A stretch of DNA of 22,153 bases from a virus, in the IMG/VR virus record IMGVR_UViG_3300034061_001074, positions 1-22,153 of that record; one strand, written 5' to 3'. Position 1 is the stretch's first letter. Each line of letters begins with the position of its first letter. Under the pieces are notes generated by a model, which had not been told where the DNA came from, did not search any database, and saw only the letters and a program-made list of their open reading frames with translations. Below, piece by piece: positions 19,918 through 22,153 of the stretch. Made by a program: the position numbers and the translations under genes.

Positions 19918-20589
19918 ATGTCTGACGAAAACCAGACCCAGGAGCCTGCGGCAACTGGTGACACTGAAGCGCTGCAACGTAGCGTTGAAGCGCTAGAACG
20001 CAAGAATCAAGAATTGATCGCCGAGCTGCGATCAGCAAAGAAATCACCGAAGCTACCCGATGGCGTCAACATCGACGAGCTGCTTGATTTCAAGCGCAAA
20101 GCCGAACAAGCCGAACTTGAGCAACAAGGAAAATACTCCGAAGCAAGGCAAGCTTTGGAGCAGCAGTACCGCGAGGCGACGGCGCAGAAGGACCAGCGCA
20201 TCGCAGAACTCGAGTCCCGTGTCCGTGAGTTGGAGCTGGTCACACCAGCCGTGACCGCATTGGCGGACATCGTGCATGACCCCGACTTGGTGCTCAAGAC
20301 CAAGCTGAGCAGTGATCAGATTGAGCGTGACCCTGATGGCACGGTGGTAGTCGTCGATGGCTACCAGCGCACACCTGTTAGCGAATGGGCCAAGACGCTA
20401 CCCGCCTGGATGCAAAAGCAACCCAAGCCGCAGGGTAGTGGCGCACCATCTGGCCGCAGTAACGGTGACGCCACTTTTGGCATCAAAAACCCGTTCCTGC
20501 AAGAGTCATTCAATTTGACCGAGCAATCACGCCTGTTCCGCACCGACCGTGATATGTACAACCGATTGAAAGCTGCAGCAGGACGTTAA
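19918..20589 (+). CDS. Scaffolding protein
   Basis: A 223-residue acidic protein. It has a disordered start (SDENQTQEPAATGD) and a long coiled coil (about 15-108: ALERKNQELIAELRSA, then QLEL-type heptads around RIAELESRVRELE). A short folded segment (DIVHDPDLVLKTKL) and a low-complexity linker (PQGSGAPSGRSNGD) precede a C-terminal helical tail (NLTEQSRLFRTDRDMYNRL). This is the usual plan of capsid scaffolds, whose C-terminus binds the coat protein during prohead assembly. Its place immediately before the major capsid gene supports the call. Confidence 0.85.
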   Translation: MSDENQTQEPAATGDTEALQRSVEALERKNQELIAELRSAKKSPKLPDGVNIDELLDFKRKAEQAELEQQGKYSEARQALEQQYREATAQKDQRIAELESRVRELELVTPAVTALADIVHDPDLVLKTKLSSDQIERDPDGTVVVVDGYQRTPVSEWAKTLPAWMQKQPKPQGSGAPSGRSNGDATFGIKNPFLQESFNLTEQSRLFRTDRDMYNRLKAAAGR

Positions 20590-20661
20590 TATATTTGCAA
20601 CCGGCTGCGCTGGGTATCTAAGGGCTGCGCCCACAATCAACCAATCCCCTGAGGTTTCATC
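20590..20661 (+). promoter_or_regulatory. Leader of the major capsid gene with GC hairpin and strong SD
   Basis: An AT-rich start (AATATATTT, about 20588-20596) could hold a -10 element. GGCTGCGC occurs at 20603-20610 and 20623-20630, and GGGC-TGC-GCCC (20622-20632) is a perfect hairpin. GAGG (20651-20654) is seven bases before the ATG. A separate promoter or an RNA-stabilising hairpin for the most abundant virion protein would fit. No terminator T-tract. Confidence 0.4.
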
Positions 20662-21684
20662 ATGGCGACCCTTCGCTCTGATGTCATCATCCCCGAGATT
20701 TTCACGCCTTACGTCATTGAGCAAACCACACTGCGTGATGCCTTCTTGGCATCCGGCGTGGTGCAGCCCATGGCTGAGCTGAACGCTGCAGAGGGTGGTG
20801 ACTACATCAACGTTCCCTTCTGGAAGGCCAACCTGTCCGGCGATTTTGAAGTGCTGACTGACAGCACCTCGCTGACGCCTGGCAAGATCACTGCCGACAA
20901 ACAAGTTGGCGTGATCCTGCACCGCGGCCGCGCCTTTGAGTCCCGTGACCTTGCAGCCCTTGCTGCTGGCGCTGACCCGATGGCTGCCATCGGCGCCAAG
21001 GTTGCCTCTTATGTGGCCAACCAGCGCCAGAAGGACCTGATCAAAACGCTGGAAGGCGTGTTTGGCGGTCTGACCTCCAACTCCGGCGCTGCTTTTGCTC
21101 CGCTGTCGTTTGACCTGAGCGGCATGACTGCCCTTGGCCCCCGCCAAGTGGCCAAAGCTCGTGCGCTGTTGGGCGATCAAGGCGACAAGCTCACCGCCGT
21201 TGCCATGCACTCTGCGGTCTATTACGACCTCGTTGAGCGCAAGGCCATCGACTACGTGACCAACACCGAAGCACGCGGTGGCGGCACTGTGGCTACCACT
21301 GGCATTGCTCCTGTGTTTGCAGGCAGCATCGCTGGTGCTTACGGCGGCGACAACCCCGTGCCCGCCTACATGGGCCTGCGTGTGATCGTCTCTGACGACC
21401 TGGCGCCCACCAGCACCAACTACCCCGTCTATTTCTTCACCCAAGGCGCTATCGCCAGCGGTGAGCAAATGGCGATGCAGACCGAAACCGACCGTGACAT
21501 CCTCGCCAAGAGCGATGCCATGTCCATCGACCTGCACTACTGCTACCACCCTGTGGGCGCTAAGTGGGCCGTCACGACCCCCAACCCCACCCAAGCTCAG
21601 CTTGCCACCGTCGGCAACTGGACCAAGGTGTACGAAACCAAGAACCTTGGTATCGTCCGTGGCACCGTCACTTCTAACTTCTGA
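20662..21684 (+). CDS. Major capsid protein
   Basis: A 340-residue coat protein. Seen: ATLRSDVIIPEIFTPYVIEQ at the N-terminus, GDYINVPFWKANLSGD, a long helix-rich segment (DPMAAIGAKVASYVANQ), and a C-terminal beta-rich part (AYMGLRVIVSDDLAPTSTN, YPVYFFTQGAIASGEQ). The sequence type fits an HK97-fold major capsid protein without a long cleaved N-terminal domain, consistent with a separate scaffold gene. The G+C-rich, C-ending codon use differs from the neighbouring head genes, as expected for a highly expressed gene. It has a good Shine-Dalgarno. Confidence 0.88.
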   Translation: MATLRSDVIIPEIFTPYVIEQTTLRDAFLASGVVQPMAELNAAEGGDYINVPFWKANLSGDFEVLTDSTSLTPGKITADKQVGVILHRGRAFESRDLAALAAGADPMAAIGAKVASYVANQRQKDLIKTLEGVFGGLTSNSGAAFAPLSFDLSGMTALGPRQVAKARALLGDQGDKLTAVAMHSAVYYDLVERKAIDYVTNTEARGGGTVATTGIAPVFAGSIAGAYGGDNPVPAYMGLRVIVSDDLAPTSTNYPVYFFTQGAIASGEQMAMQTETDRDILAKSDAMSIDLHYCYHPVGAKWAVTTPNPTQAQLATVGNWTKVYETKNLGIVRGTVTSNF

Positions 21685-21695
21685 GGTAACTAACC

Positions 21696-22097
21696 ATGGC
21701 GCAACCCTCCCAGTTTGAAATCAGCACTGAGCAGTACATCACTGCCAGTCATTTCATCGCCTCTTCTGTGGCTGACGTGCAGTTCTTCACCGCTCCGGTG
21801 AAGTGCGAAGTGGTAGCAGTGCGCGAGATCCACACTGTTGCTGGCACCGATGGCAGTGCCGTCACTGGCACCATCCGCCGCTGCCAAGGCACCGAAGCTG
21901 CTACAGCTGGCGATGATCTCCTCGGCGATACCAAGCTCGACCTCAAGGGCACTGCCCTGACCGAGCAGGCTCCTGCCCTGACCGCCACTAATGGCAACTT
22001 GGTGCTGGAAGCCGGCAACCGCTTGGCACTTGACGTGACAGGCACCACCACATCTCTGGCTGGTGTGATCCTGACCGTGCTGCTCAAGCGCGTCTGA
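21696..22097 (+). CDS. Probable capsid-associated (head decoration-like) protein
   Basis: A 133-residue protein rich in Thr, Ala and Val with repeated short beta-strand stretches (VKCEVVAVREIHTVAG, then TALTEQAPALTATNGNLVLE, RLALDVTGTTTSLAGV). It begins like many phage proteins found just after the capsid gene (MAQPSQFEISTEQYITASHF). The composition suggests an all-beta fold such as a decoration or head-fibre protein, but I cannot assign it to a named family. GAGG (21683-21686) lies nine bases before the ATG. Confidence 0.65.
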   Translation: MAQPSQFEISTEQYITASHFIASSVADVQFFTAPVKCEVVAVREIHTVAGTDGSAVTGTIRRCQGTEAATAGDDLLGDTKLDLKGTALTEQAPALTATNGNLVLEAGNRLALDVTGTTTSLAGVILTVLLKRV

Positions 22098-22153
22098 TGG
22101 GGCTGTTCGCTTTCCGGCGACTGCGTGATCAAGAGGCTGCCTCTTCGGAGGTG
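22097..22153 (+). CDS. Partial small phage protein cut by the window end
   Basis: ATG 22097 shares one base with the preceding stop (TGATG). The frame stays open to the last base, 19 codons: MGLFAFRRLRDQEAASSEV. The basic FRRLR motif followed by an Ala/Ser-rich stretch recurs in short phage head-region proteins, in my recollection. Nothing further can be said without the downstream sequence. Confidence 0.55.
   Translation, partial: MGLFAFRRLRDQEAASSEV

Noticed and set aside
20527-21594. A 355-codon open frame on the minus strand opposite the major capsid gene
   Set aside because: It mirrors the codon pattern of the GC-rich capsid gene; the translation is His/Val/Gly-rich without recognisable domains, and it would be antisense to a well-supported gene.
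1-22153. CRISPR array, tRNA or rRNA genes, insertion sequences, integrase or att sites
   Set aside because: Looked for by eye in intergenic regions; no regular spacer-repeat units, cloverleaf-like segments, transposase motifs or tyrosine/serine recombinase motifs were found.

Overview
The window is a segment of a tailed double-stranded DNA phage (or prophage), and the host is most likely a picocyanobacterium such as Synechococcus or Cyanobium. Two genes point to that host. The sliding clamp (13509-14555) reads like a slightly shortened cyanobacterial DnaN, and the small gene between terminase and portal (16254-16571) is a cyanobacterial AbrB-type (cyAbrB) regulator. No integrase, tail gene, tRNA gene, CRISPR array or insertion sequence was seen, so lifestyle and tail type cannot be judged from this piece.

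Layout. Genes up to about 10582 run on the minus strand and genes from 10649 on run on the plus strand, diverging from a short hub at 10583-10648 that holds three palindromes in a row. The minus-strand arm has two blocks. The promoter-proximal block (10582 to 5840) encodes a SNF2-type helicase fused to a beta-class DNA methyltransferase, a second SF2 helicase, a cytosine-methyltransferase-like gene broken by one base at a run of nine Gs, and a VRR-NUC nuclease. A 463-bp non-coding region (5377-5839) follows, full of dyads and direct repeats; it could be a control region or a replication origin. The distal block (5376 to 75) holds small regulators and membrane peptides, a RecE-like exonuclease, a Bet/RecT annealase, an SSB, a DUF3310 protein and several short cyanophage-type unknowns, including a recent 195-bp gene duplication.

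The plus arm begins with a ribbon-helix-helix (RHH) regulator translationally coupled to a primase-polymerase/VapE-type helicase. A 218-bp intergenic region with an 8-bp tandem array follows, then a second RHH gene, a small unknown and dnaN. The packaging and head module comes next: small and large terminase, cyAbrB, portal, an overlapping small gene, a MuF-like protein, small basic proteins, scaffold, major capsid protein, a probable capsid-associated protein, and a gene cut off by the window end.

How it fits together. The phage brings its own primase-helicase, SSB, annealase/exonuclease pair and sliding clamp, but no DNA polymerase is seen here. Recruitment of host Pol III through the phage clamp is a natural inference. 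The methyltransferase-helicase block could modify phage DNA or counter host restriction. Most minus-strand genes overlap their neighbours by 1-17 bases, which suggests tightly coupled translation. Five likely genes shorter than 60 codons (2035-2178, 4448-4573, 10649-10786, 19585-19719, 19719-19889) were found by direct translation.
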